Source: Fimbriimonas ginsengisoli Gsoil 348
GTDB taxonomy: Bacteria > Armatimonadota > Fimbriimonadia > Fimbriimonadales > Fimbriimonadaceae
DNA length: 64,000 nucleotides
Assembly (NCBI RefSeq): GCF_000724625.1
Contig: NZ_CP007139.1
Span: 620,001 to 684,000 of the forward strand
Reading direction: 5' to 3'
The translations under genes were made by a program, and so were the position numbers. The first letter of the stretch is position 1, and each line of letters begins with the position of its first letter. The notes beneath the pieces were generated by a model that saw only the letters and a program-made list of their open reading frames with translations, did not search any database and had not been told where the DNA came from. Below, one piece after another: positions 31,305 through 39,251 of the stretch.

Positions 31305-33035
31305 ATGTTGGAAGTCCCCACCCGGATAGAAACCCGATTGCGCCTTGGCAAGGGCCTGCTTAAGAGGCTCGGCGACCGTCTCATGGAAGACGGCATGATT
31401 AATGACGAGCAGCTCAAAGAGGGGCTCGGCCGTCAGTCCAACACGGGCGAATTTCTAGGCGAAGCCCTCGTCGCTCTTGGCTTTCTTTCCCCCGCCCAGA
31501 TTGGCCCCTATATGGAGGAAGTCACGGGCTTTCCATTCTTCGATTTGAGCGAACAGCGCATCGAAGAGGAGATCGCCCACATCATTCCCGAGCCGCTCTG
31601 TACCTCCCGGCGGGTCATCGCGTTCCGCGTCGTTAAGGGGCGAGTTCACGTGGCGATGGCCGACCCGCTGAACCTTAGCATCGTGGATGAGATCCGCGGC
31701 GCGATCGATCAACCGGTGGTTCCCTATCTCGCGTTCCCCGGGGACGTTGAAGAGGCGATTCGTCGAGCTTACGGCAAGAACAAGGCGCACGCGGTTCTCG
31801 AGGAGATTCGCGACGATTCGAGCGGCATCGCTCCCCAAGAGACGATCGAGCAGCTCATCGGCATGGCCGAAGACGCGCCGATCGTTCGCCTCGTCCACTC
31901 AATCGTGACGGGCGCCGTTGCGGCGGGCGCAAGCGACGTCCATCTCGAACCGCAAGAGGACTGCATCCGAGTCCGGTACCGGATCGACGGCCTGCTCTAC
32001 GAGCAGATGCTCCTTCCGCCCCACGTCCTGGCGGCTACGATGTCGCGATTGAAGATCATGTCGAACCTCGACATCGCGGAGAAGCGCCGCCCGCAGGACG
32101 GTCGCTTTGCGATGCGCGAAGATTCGGGGCGAGAGTTCGACGTTCGTCTTTCGCTAATGCCGACGGTCTACGGCGAGAAGGCTTGTATGCGTCTTCTCGA
32201 AAAGAAGGGGCGCGGCGGCAATATGGACAAGCTCGGCTTCCTTCCGGACCAGAAGGAGCTGATGGAAAAGTTGATCCGCCGGCCGCACGGCGTCATCTTG
32301 GTCACCGGCCCCACCGGTTCCGGAAAGTCGACCACGCTTTACTCCGCGCTGCAGACGATCAACGATCCCGGCATCAACATCAACACGGTCGAAGACCCGG
32401 TCGAGTACAAGCTTTACGGAATCAATCAGCTTCAGGTGAATCCCCGCATCGGGGTCACGTTCGCGGCGGGACTTCGAACCCTGGTTCGGCAAGACCCGGA
32501 CGTGATCCTCGTCGGAGAAATCCGCGACGCGGAAACGGCCGAGATCTCGGTTCAAGCCGCCCTTACCGGCCACTTAGTTCTGAGCACGCTTCACACCAAC
32601 GACGCTCCCGGTGCGTTGGTCCGGCTTCAGAACATGGGAGTCGAGCCGTTCCTCATCTCTTCCGCCGTCATCGGCGTGGTAGGTCAGCGTCTACTCCGCA
32701 CCACCTGTTCCGGCTGCAAAGAGATTCAAACCCTGGAGCAGGAGCTCAAGCTGACCCTCGGCTTGGATCCAGACAAGGAGTACGAGATCGCCCGAGGCAC
32801 GGGCTGCCGGCGATGCGGCGGCCGGGGCAGCATCGGGCGAACCGCCATCTACGAAATCATGAAGATGACCGACCCGCTTCGCAACGCGGTACTCCGCGGC
32901 GCCTCGGGAGCCGAAATCTCCGCACTCGCCGTCACCGAGGGAATGCAGACGATGCGAGAGACCGCGCTCGTGAAGATGAGCGAGCATATCGTCTCCCCCG
33001 AGGAAGTTCTTCGAGTCCTCTCCTACCAAGAATAG
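31305..33035 (+). CDS. pilB: Type IV pilus assembly ATPase PilB (GspE family)
   Basis: The 576-residue protein has an N-terminal MshEN/T2SSE_N domain (residues 20-155) and an ATPase domain. Walker A is GPTGSGKST (335-343), followed by the Asp box (VEDPVEYKLYGINQ), Walker B ILVGEIRDAETA, the His box GHLVLSTLHTND, and a zinc tetracysteine (CSGCK and CRRCGG). PilB powers pilus extension from the cytoplasmic side. pilC follows after 3 bases. No pilT retraction ATPase is present in the window. The alternative GspE (type II secretion) is less likely given the PilMNOQ genes. Confidence 0.95.
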   Translation: MLEVPTRIETRLRLGKGLLKRLGDRLMEDGMINDEQLKEGLGRQSNTGEFLGEALVALGFLSPAQIGPYMEEVTGFPFFDLSEQRIEEEIAHIIPEPLCTSRRVIAFRVVKGRVHVAMADPLNLSIVDEIRGAIDQPVVPYLAFPGDVEEAIRRAYGKNKAHAVLEEIRDDSSGIAPQETIEQLIGMAEDAPIVRLVHSIVTGAVAAGASDVHLEPQEDCIRVRYRIDGLLYEQMLLPPHVLAATMSRLKIMSNLDIAEKRRPQDGRFAMREDSGREFDVRLSLMPTVYGEKACMRLLEKKGRGGNMDKLGFLPDQKELMEKLIRRPHGVILVTGPTGSGKSTTLYSALQTINDPGININTVEDPVEYKLYGINQLQVNPRIGVTFAAGLRTLVRQDPDVILVGEIRDAETAEISVQAALTGHLVLSTLHTNDAPGALVRLQNMGVEPFLISSAVIGVVGQRLLRTTCSGCKEIQTLEQELKLTLGLDPDKEYEIARGTGCRRCGGRGSIGRTAIYEIMKMTDPLRNAVLRGASGAEISALAVTEGMQTMRETALVKMSEHIVSPEEVLRVLSYQE

Positions 33036-33038
33036 ACC

Positions 33039-34253
33039 ATGCCGAACTACCAATACAAAGCGCGAGACCTCGCCGGGAACCTCACCACCGGTGTGGTGTT
33101 TGCGGACAACGATGCGGCGCTTAGGACTGCTCTCCGCGATAGCCGGCTCTACCTCGTCGACTACAAGAAGAGTCTCGACGGCGGCGATAGGGGGCTGGGA
33201 AGCGGCCGGCCCAGGAAGGTCAAGCTCCTCGACCTCGTGGTTGCCAGCCGGCAATTGGCAACCCTGGTCCGGGCCGGTCTGCCCATTATCGAAACCCTCG
33301 CCACCCTTCGAGCGCAGGTGGAGAACCCGACGCTTTCGGCGGCGCTCGCGCAGATTCAATCCGAAGTGATGTCCGGCAGCTCGCTGCATGAAGCGATGGC
33401 TAAACATCCCAAGATCTTCACGCGGCTTTGCATCGCCCTCGTCGCCGCCGGAGAGGCGGGCGGAATGCTCGACAAGACGCTGGATATCATGGCCGACCAG
33501 TTGGACAAGGAAAACCAGATCCAGCAACAAATCAAGGGCGCCATGGCCTACCCGAAGCTCGTCTGCGTTGCCTGCGGCGGCGTCATCGCCTTCATGCTCA
33601 CCTTCATCGTTCCGGTCTTCGAGAAGGTGTACACGCAGTTCAATGCCCAGCTCCCCTCCGTGACGCTGCTTCTCGTCACGATGAGCAACTTCGTGACGCA
33701 CATGTGGTGGATGGCGCTCATGCTCATCTTCCTCTTCATCAAGGCGATCAAAGGTTTTCGCGCGACGAAGCCCGGAACCAAGTTCTTCGACACGATGGCC
33801 CTCAAGATGCCGATCTTCGGCCCGATCATGCGGAAAATCGCCATCGGGCGATTCGCACAGACCTTTGCGGGTTCCACCCGGAGCGGCATTCCGATCTTGA
33901 ACGCGCTCGCCGTCTGCGCCGACACCTCGGGTAACACGATCATTCACGCCGCGATCATGAAAGTCGCCTCGCAAGTAAGCGAGGGAGCGCCTTTGGCGCC
34001 GTCGCTCGACGAAACCGGCCAGTTCCCTCCGATGGTGACGCGAATGATCGCCGCCGGCGAAAAGTCGGGCAACCTCGACGAGATGCTGGACGAGATCGCC
34101 AAGTTCTACAGCCGCGACGTCGACTACGCGGTGGAGAAGATGACGAAGCTGCTGGAGCCGCTCATGACGATCGTGGTCGGCGGCATCGTCCTCTTCGTCC
34201 TCCTCGCCCTCTACATGCCGGTCTTCAGCCTCAGCAAGGTCATCAAGAAGTAA
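33039..34253 (+). CDS. pilC: Type IV pilus inner-membrane platform protein PilC (GspF family)
   Basis: The 404-residue protein has the two repeated T2SSF domains. The first includes VASRQLATLVRAGLPIIETLATL; the second includes IGRFAQTFAGSTRSGIPILNAL and ends in the membrane helix IVVGGIVLFVLLALYMPVF. Further membrane segments lie near residues 165-195 and 220-240. PilC couples the PilB motor to pilin polymerisation. It is followed by a strong bidirectional hairpin and then a gene on the opposite strand. Confidence 0.96.
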   Translation: MPNYQYKARDLAGNLTTGVVFADNDAALRTALRDSRLYLVDYKKSLDGGDRGLGSGRPRKVKLLDLVVASRQLATLVRAGLPIIETLATLRAQVENPTLSAALAQIQSEVMSGSSLHEAMAKHPKIFTRLCIALVAAGEAGGMLDKTLDIMADQLDKENQIQQQIKGAMAYPKLVCVACGGVIAFMLTFIVPVFEKVYTQFNAQLPSVTLLLVTMSNFVTHMWWMALMLIFLFIKAIKGFRATKPGTKFFDTMALKMPIFGPIMRKIAIGRFAQTFAGSTRSGIPILNALAVCADTSGNTIIHAAIMKVASQVSEGAPLAPSLDETGQFPPMVTRMIAAGEKSGNLDEMLDEIAKFYSRDVDYAVEKMTKLLEPLMTIVVGGIVLFVLLALYMPVFSLSKVIKK

Positions 34254-34282
34254 GCCGAGCACACCCGGAAGGAAACTCACAA

Positions 34283-34326
34283 AGCGAAACAACCCCGATC
34301 ATCGGGGCTGTTTCGCTTCCTTTTTT
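34283..34326. terminator. Bidirectional terminator between pilC and the opposing gene
   Basis: AGCGAAACA pairs with TGTTTCGCT, and an inner stem CCCCGAT/ATCGGGG has a single-base loop at 34300. TTCCTTTTTT follows on the plus strand. The stop codon (34299-34301) of the minus-strand gene is inside the stem, so its last codons are part of the terminator. Confidence 0.85.
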
Positions 34327-34784
34327 CGGGCGGCCTCGACGATCGACATTGGCGGAAGTAGGTCGGGGTATGGCACCTTCTTTTGGCGGCAGATCTCTGG
34401 CGTGTCGTACAGCGAGCACTGGGCGGACACGAACGACTCCGTTCTAACCGTCACCCCCCGCTCGCGAAGCTCCACTCGAATGGTGTCGACGGTGGTGCAG
34501 TTGCCTCGGTCGTGCTCTCGGTAGTACTTCAGCAGATGGTCCAACCGCCGGACTTGGCGTCGGTTCAAATCGACGCTCCCAAACCGCTGCCCCGGACGCC
34601 TCAGAACCGTCGCTTTCAGACCGTCCGTTCCCGGCTGCCGCTGGAAATGAAAGACGAAGGCGACATTGCGAAAGCAACCGCGGCTCCGATAGTCCAAGAC
34701 CACCTCCTGATCTGGGCGCAAACGACTGAATTCAATCGGTGCATTGTCCCATTGCTGAAAGATGAGGGCGGGTAGCAAGAACAC
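34299..34784 (-). CDS. Hypothetical protein
   Basis: The 161-residue reading starts at GTG 34784 with a short hydrophobic run (FLLPALIFQQW) that might be a weak signal peptide. The body is charged, with three or four cysteines (RGCFRNV, GNCTTVD, SAQCSLYDTPEIC), and ends in a Lys/Glu-rich tail. No family was recognised. It lies on the opposite strand between pilC and the pilin gene. Coding is supported by length and by convergence on a terminator, but the start is uncertain. Confidence 0.6.
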   Translation of the reverse strand: MFLLPALIFQQWDNAPIEFSRLRPDQEVVLDYRSRGCFRNVAFVFHFQRQPGTDGLKATVLRRPGQRFGSVDLNRRQVRRLDHLLKYYREHDRGNCTTVDTIRVELRERGVTVRTESFVSAQCSLYDTPEICRQKKVPYPDLLPPMSIVEAARKKEAKQPR

Positions 34785-34999
34785 GACCGTGGGTGTCCCT
34801 TAGCCGTCAAATCGTTCACTCATCGGTTCGAATAGACCGGTTTCGGCTTGCGCTCAAAAATCTTTAGGGTGGCGGCTTGTGCATGTTTGGGCATGAATTC
34901 AAGTGTGGTGATTCCACGCGAGCGCCTAATTGATTAATGGACGGGCCGGCTAGAGAATTAGCAGCGGTCCCTCGAAACAAACAGGGGTAATTCTCACCA

Positions 35000-35413
35000 A
35001 TGCTTAAAGTCAACTCTCGCAAAAACCGCCGCGGCTTCACGCTCGTTGAGCTGCTCGTCGTCGTCCTGATCCTCGCCACCCTCATGGCAGTCGCGTTGCC
35101 GCTCTACCTGAGCTCGGTCGCCGACTCCAGTAAGAAGACGTGCCGCGCCAACATGCAGTCGATCGCCAACGCCGCCCAGGCATGGAAGGTGAAGAACCGA
35201 GCCGCCGACTTCACCACGATGACGATCTCCGCTCTCACTCCCGACCTCGGCGCGGTGCCGACCTGTCCGGACGGCGGCGCCTACTCGATCGCCACCACCG
35301 GTTCGGTCAACGACGAAGGCGGCGCCTCCACCGCCATCCCCACCGGCTCCCTCGGCATCAGCTGCAACAAAGCCGGCCACAACGGCTTCATCCCCGGCGT
35401 GATGACCAAGTAA
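35000..35413 (+). CDS. Type IV pilin-like protein (major pilin candidate)
   Basis: The 137-residue prepilin has the cleavage site NRRG-FTLVELLVVVLILATLMAVALPLY, with Glu5 of the mature protein. The remaining part is short, with three cysteines (KKTC, VPTC, GISC) and a GspG/PilA-like layout (CRANMQSIANAAQAW). It is the only conventional FTLVE pilin in the window. It is located downstream of pilB-pilC and upstream of the minor pilins, so it is probably the main subunit. The upstream 215-bp gap contains no clear promoter; a TTGATT at 34930 is a weak candidate -35. Confidence 0.9.
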   Translation: MLKVNSRKNRRGFTLVELLVVVLILATLMAVALPLYLSSVADSSKKTCRANMQSIANAAQAWKVKNRAADFTTMTISALTPDLGAVPTCPDGGAYSIATTGSVNDEGGASTAIPTGSLGISCNKAGHNGFIPGVMTK

Positions 35414-35695
35414 GTCGACACGGTAGATTGATCGCAGGCCGTCAAGTCTCCGACCGGAGATCTGGCGGCCTTTGCGTTTGAGACGGGCACGGCGGGATCT
35501 CGGCTCGATAACCTTGAGCTTGAGAATCATCAAGATAAGGCCCTGTGGGCGAGAGCTTTTTTGATCGCGCTGGGTCATTCGGCTTCGTTGTCAAAAAACA
35601 CCGCCGAAAAACTGAGGAAAGCCCCCGATAGAGCCGATGAAACTATTGGCGAACCGGCCGATCTGCGAGTTTCGGGGCCGAAAGCACGCCAGGTT

Positions 35696-37069
35696 ATGAT
35701 CCAAAAATTTCGAAGAGTACGGGAGCGGGGCTCCGCACTGATTTCAGCATTGGCATTGGTCGCGATCACGGCGCTGATGGTGAGCGGAATTTCGGTGCTC
35801 GCAACCTCGCACGCGACGCTTCAGCAACGCGAAGCGGACTACGCGCTGGCGATGCAACTTGCCGAGGCCGGGATCAATTACGAGCTGCGGTACGTCTCGA
35901 CTCACCTCACCAGCTCGCCAGTCGCCCACCTCTCCGGGTCCGCTTACCAGGGGAGTGTCCCCGGGGTTGCCGGTACCTTCACCACCTACGTCACCAACAC
36001 CGACGGCACGACCAACTGGGCTCCGCCGAGCGCGATGACGGTGGTCTCCACCGGTACCGTCAACGGCATTTCGCGCACCGTTACCGCCAACTGCAAAGGG
36101 GGCGGCGGGCGCAAGCTATTCGACGGTAAGTACACGATCTTCGGTTATTCGGGGGTCACGTTCTCCGGCGCCAGCAGCGCCATTAACGGCGATCTCGGCG
36201 CAAACGGACCGATCGTCGTGAAGGCGGGGGGCAACGGGTCGATCAACGGAAACGTCGTCCTCTGCGGACCCAGCGCCAACCTTCCGGGTGGCAACTCGGT
36301 CACCTGCCGTTCCATCATTCGGCAGACCGACGCGCTTACCTGGCCAACGATCGATACGATCGTGGCGGCGACGTTTCCGAACGGCTGGAGCACCCTCCGG
36401 AGCGCCACGCAGATTTCCGCTCAATCCGCGCGGATGAGAACCTTCGTCGGTAACTCTCCCGTGGTAACCGTCGCGGGAACGAAATTGGCCGGCTGGACCT
36501 ACACGTCGAGCCTTACCAACTCAATGTTCAACTCCCTAGGTGTGAACACCCTAATCCTTCCCCCGGGCGACTACTATTTCACCGATATCCAGATCAGCGG
36601 AAACAGCAAGATCATCTGCGATACCGCCGCCCTGACCGTTCCGGGAGGAACCCCAGGGCCGGTACGGATCTGGGTAAACGACTCGACCAGTCAAGACACC
36701 ATCAACTGCGACGTCACGTTCACCACGCCCAACGATCCTTCGAAGTTCCGGCTCTACTACAACAAGGCTTCCTCCATCTCTCTGGGGGGCAATATGCCGT
36801 ACTACGGCGGGATCTACGGAGTAAGGGCCGGCGCCAATTCTGCGATCACTGCGGCGACGATCTCCCTCGCCGGAGGCGCAAAGGTTACCGGCGAAGTGAT
36901 CGCGGACCAGGTCTCGCTCACGGGAGGCGCGGTTGCCACCGGCCCATCGGCCGACATGTCGGACGGCGGCGACTTCGTGATCGGCAATATCTACGGCTTC
37001 TCCGACACCTGGCAGGAGATCAAGGTCATCGCCAACGGCTCCGTTTTCGCGGATGGGACTAACCGATGA
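35696..37069 (+). CDS. PilX-like minor pilin / pilus tip protein, copy 1
   Basis: From ATG 35696 the protein has 457 residues. It begins RRVRERGSALISALALVAITALM, a prepilin-like site with Ser rather than Glu at mature position 5, followed by ATSHATLQQREADYALAMQLAEAGINYEL, as in PilX/GspK-type proteins. The large C-terminal domain has repeated hydrophobic-Gly strands (SGVTFSGASSAINGDLGANGPI, then PGGTPGPVRIW). It ends ATGA, overlapping the next pilin. The paralogue at 41404 (461 residues) shares the same domain order. An upstream in-frame reading to 35561 was rejected. Confidence 0.85.
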   Translation: MIQKFRRVRERGSALISALALVAITALMVSGISVLATSHATLQQREADYALAMQLAEAGINYELRYVSTHLTSSPVAHLSGSAYQGSVPGVAGTFTTYVTNTDGTTNWAPPSAMTVVSTGTVNGISRTVTANCKGGGGRKLFDGKYTIFGYSGVTFSGASSAINGDLGANGPIVVKAGGNGSINGNVVLCGPSANLPGGNSVTCRSIIRQTDALTWPTIDTIVAATFPNGWSTLRSATQISAQSARMRTFVGNSPVVTVAGTKLAGWTYTSSLTNSMFNSLGVNTLILPPGDYYFTDIQISGNSKIICDTAALTVPGGTPGPVRIWVNDSTSQDTINCDVTFTTPNDPSKFRLYYNKASSISLGGNMPYYGGIYGVRAGANSAITAATISLAGGAKVTGEVIADQVSLTGGAVATGPSADMSDGGDFVIGNIYGFSDTWQEIKVIANGSVFADGTNR

Positions 37070-37518
37070 TGGTTCGAACAAGGCGAATATCGCGGTCGCA
37101 ACGCTCCCGGGGAATCACGATGATCGAAACGCTGATCGCAACGGTGATCGTTACGGTCGCGATGCTCGGCGCGGTAGGGATCTTTATGAGCGTGGCGACC
37201 CTTAGCGCGAATACCGCGCAAGCATCCACCGCCGAAACCATCGCCCGGCGCGCCATCGAGGAGGCCAAGAACCTCGGGTTCGCCAACCTTCCCGAGGGTT
37301 CGACCACGCGTTATTTCGACATCAACGGAGCCGGCGGAGCCACGAGCACGTCGCCTACCGACCGCTTCAAGGTCGTTACGACGGTAAGCAGCGACGTTAT
37401 CTCTGGCGGGGTGGTGGACAAAACGGCGCTCCGCACGGTGATCGTCACGGTGATTAGCACTACCGACAACAAGACGCTCGAGACCACGGGCACCTACTTT
37501 GCGTGGGGTGGACCATGA
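37066..37518 (+). CDS. PilV-like minor prepilin, copy 1
   Basis: The 150-residue protein has the leader RSQRSRG followed by ITMIETLIATVIVTVAMLGAVGIF, with the conserved Glu5. The body contains ARRAIEEAKNLGFANLPEGSTTRYFD. It overlaps PilX by four bases (ATGA) and the PilW-like gene by four bases. Copy 2 at 42959 shares IEEAKNLGFANL, EGSTTRYYD and the C-terminal AWGGP. Minor pilins prime pilus assembly or form the tip. Confidence 0.88.
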   Translation: MMVRTRRISRSQRSRGITMIETLIATVIVTVAMLGAVGIFMSVATLSANTAQASTAETIARRAIEEAKNLGFANLPEGSTTRYFDINGAGGATSTSPTDRFKVVTTVSSDVISGGVVDKTALRTVIVTVISTTDNKTLETTGTYFAWGGP

Positions 37519-38090
37519 GAAAAGAAGGTTTTACTCTCCTCCAGACCCTTTTGTCGCTCTTTATCGGCGGCCTCGTCTGCGTCATCGTGTTTCAGCAGCT
37601 TCTCACGCTGTCGATCGGCCAACAAGCAGCGAGCGACACGAACATGACCGCGACGGGTTCTCGCCAGGAGCTCGACACGCTGGCCGACCACCTTCGCTCG
37701 GCCGACTCCTGCACAAATTCCGCGGCCGGGGTGCTGAATTCGGTAGTCGACGCCGCAACGGCGACCAGCTTGACTTACTACGGGGACAGCGCCTGCACCA
37801 AGGTCCGCTACTTCCTCACCAACGGAACGCTCTCGCGAACGGATAACGGTGTGACCACCATCGTAGCCCGCAATGTCTCTTCCCTCTCCTTCACCTACTA
37901 CAAGGCCGCCACCTACAACTCGCCTTGGACGACGACGACGCTTCCGAATGCGCCCACGGCGGCGGAACTTCCCTACGTGTGCGGCGTGCTGATCGACGTA
38001 ACCACCACTTACAACGGCGTCGCCACTCGGATGCAAACGACCGTTCGCATGCGTAACGCCCCCAAGAAGATCAGTCTCGACGGCCTCTAA
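37515..38090 (+). CDS. PilW-like minor prepilin, copy 1
   Basis: The 191-residue protein starts at the ATG overlapping the PilV stop. Its processing site is MRKEG-FTLLQTLLSLFIGGLVCVIVFQQL: position 5 is Gln where pilins have Glu. Copy 2 at 43417 has the same length and shares TLLQTLLSL, DTLADHLR, SFTYYKAA, NSPWTTTT and RMRNAPKK. The cysteine pairs (DSCTNSA, DSACTK, VCGVLID) are conserved between the copies except for local changes. It ends the pilin operon; a 14-bp hairpin follows. Confidence 0.87.
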   Translation: MRKEGFTLLQTLLSLFIGGLVCVIVFQQLLTLSIGQQAASDTNMTATGSRQELDTLADHLRSADSCTNSAAGVLNSVVDAATATSLTYYGDSACTKVRYFLTNGTLSRTDNGVTTIVARNVSSLSFTYYKAATYNSPWTTTTLPNAPTAAELPYVCGVLIDVTTTYNGVATRMQTTVRMRNAPKKISLDGL

Positions 38091-38127
38091 AGGGTCGGCG
38101 ATATGTGGCGGAGCAATCCAGGCTGAG

Positions 38128-38157
38128 TGAATCCTCCGGATGAATCCGGAGGATTCA
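38128..38157. terminator. 14-bp hairpin between convergent PilW-like and NmrA-like genes
   Basis: TGAATCCTCCGGAT (38128-38141) and ATCCGGAGGATTCA (38144-38157) are perfectly complementary around a two-base spacer. The position between two convergent stop codons fits a bidirectional terminator without T-tract, or another variable-arm palindrome. Confidence 0.6.
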
Positions 38158-38167
38158 GGGTTGGCGG

Positions 38168-39115
38168 CTACTTCGTGGCGAAGCTATCCGCGTGGGCTTG
38201 GAGCCACTGGTGGAACGATTGGAGGCGGGGGTTTAGCAGCGCGGACTCGGCGACATCGCGAGGGGCGCGGAAGTCGTCCTGGAAGTCGTGCTTAAACTGG
38301 AACATATTGCCCAGGTCGTCTGCGCCGGGAAACCCGAGGCTGCGGTAGACGTCGAACGGGACCGCGTTGTACACGACCTCTTCGCCGAGCGCCTCGCTGA
38401 ATTCACGCGCCATTTCCGTGCCGGTGGGGTGCTCGCCGGCGATACCGACGGTCTGGCCGATCAACTCGGGGCGCTTGAAGATCCCGTATGCGCACCGGCC
38501 GATGTCTTCGGCGGCAATCCCGGGAAGGCGGCGGTCGCCCATTGGGAGATTGAGCGCGAGCTTGCCGTCCGGCCCCCGCTGTGGGCCCATACCGAAGTGG
38601 ATGAAGTTATCCCAGTAGAAGGAGGTAAGCAAGAAGGTCGTGGGCACGCCGGCCTGCACGAAGAGCTGGTTGGACTCACCCTTGACGTCGAAGTGCGGAA
38701 CCTTGTACTTGCCTTGGAGCGTCGGCATCCGGTCGTCGCTCAATGGCACGAATTTGCGCGTGTCTTCGAGGGTCGACCAGATGGCGTGCTGAATACCCGC
38801 CGCTTTGGCGGCTTCGGCGAAAGTCTTGGCCTGAGCGGCCTCCTTCTCGGGCGAGAAGTGGTCCCAGAAGAAGGTGACGAAGTAAGCGCCGTAGGCTCCT
38901 TCTAGCGCTTTGGCTACGCTCGCGGGGTCGTCGACGTCGCCCGCCACCACTTCCGCACCAAGCGCGGCGAGCGCTTTTGCCTTGTCGGAATCTGGGTTGC
39001 GGGTGACGGCTCGCGCCTTGAATCCACCTTCTGGGTCGTCGAGAATCGCGCGGACCAACCCGCCTCCTTGAGCCCCGGTCGCGCCGAATACGGTAATAAT
39101 CTTGCTCTCACTCAC
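38168..39115 (-). CDS. NmrA-like NAD(P)-binding protein
   Basis: The protein (315 residues from GTG 39115) starts with the Rossmann motif ITVFGATGAQGGGLVRAIL, and has a GDVDDPASVAKALEGAYGAYFVTFFW segment and the WSTLEDTRKF and FDVKGESNQLF blocks, typical of NmrA/HSCARG-like atypical SDRs. Such proteins sense the NADP(H) ratio or act as NAD(P)-dependent reductases. ATG 39145 would add ten residues that are not typical. It interrupts the two pilin modules and is on the opposite strand from them. Confidence 0.88.
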   Translation of the reverse strand: MSESKIITVFGATGAQGGGLVRAILDDPEGGFKARAVTRNPDSDKAKALAALGAEVVAGDVDDPASVAKALEGAYGAYFVTFFWDHFSPEKEAAQAKTFAEAAKAAGIQHAIWSTLEDTRKFVPLSDDRMPTLQGKYKVPHFDVKGESNQLFVQAGVPTTFLLTSFYWDNFIHFGMGPQRGPDGKLALNLPMGDRRLPGIAAEDIGRCAYGIFKRPELIGQTVGIAGEHPTGTEMAREFSEALGEEVVYNAVPFDVYRSLGFPGADDLGNMFQFKHDFQDDFRAPRDVAESALLNPRLQSFHQWLQAHADSFATK

Positions 39116-39140
39116 GTACCGTAAGATACCTTTTTGGAAA

Positions 39141-39247
39141 GGCATTGGGCGTTAGGCGTTGGGCGTTAACGTGCGCATAACGCTCTTCAGCATACGAACG
39201 ACTTCTCCAACGTCCAACGCCTTAGCGCCTAACGCCTCAACGCCCCT
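39141..39247. repeat. Heptamer-word inverted repeat between GH172 and NmrA-like genes
   Basis: The left array is GGCATTG-GGCGTTA-GGCGTTG-GGCGTTA (39141-39168). The right array is CCAACGT-CCAACGC-CTTAGCG-CCTAACG (39207-39234), continuing CCTCAACGCCC. Left and right are complementary in word and frame, about 38 bases apart. It is the clearest example of the type in the window and fills most of the spacer. Confidence 0.85.
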
Positions 39248-39251
39248 CCGC

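Noticed and set aside
34870-34890. Sigma-54 promoter (TGGC...TGCA) upstream of the pilin gene
   Set aside because: The distance between the GG and GC elements is 8 bases instead of the required 10.
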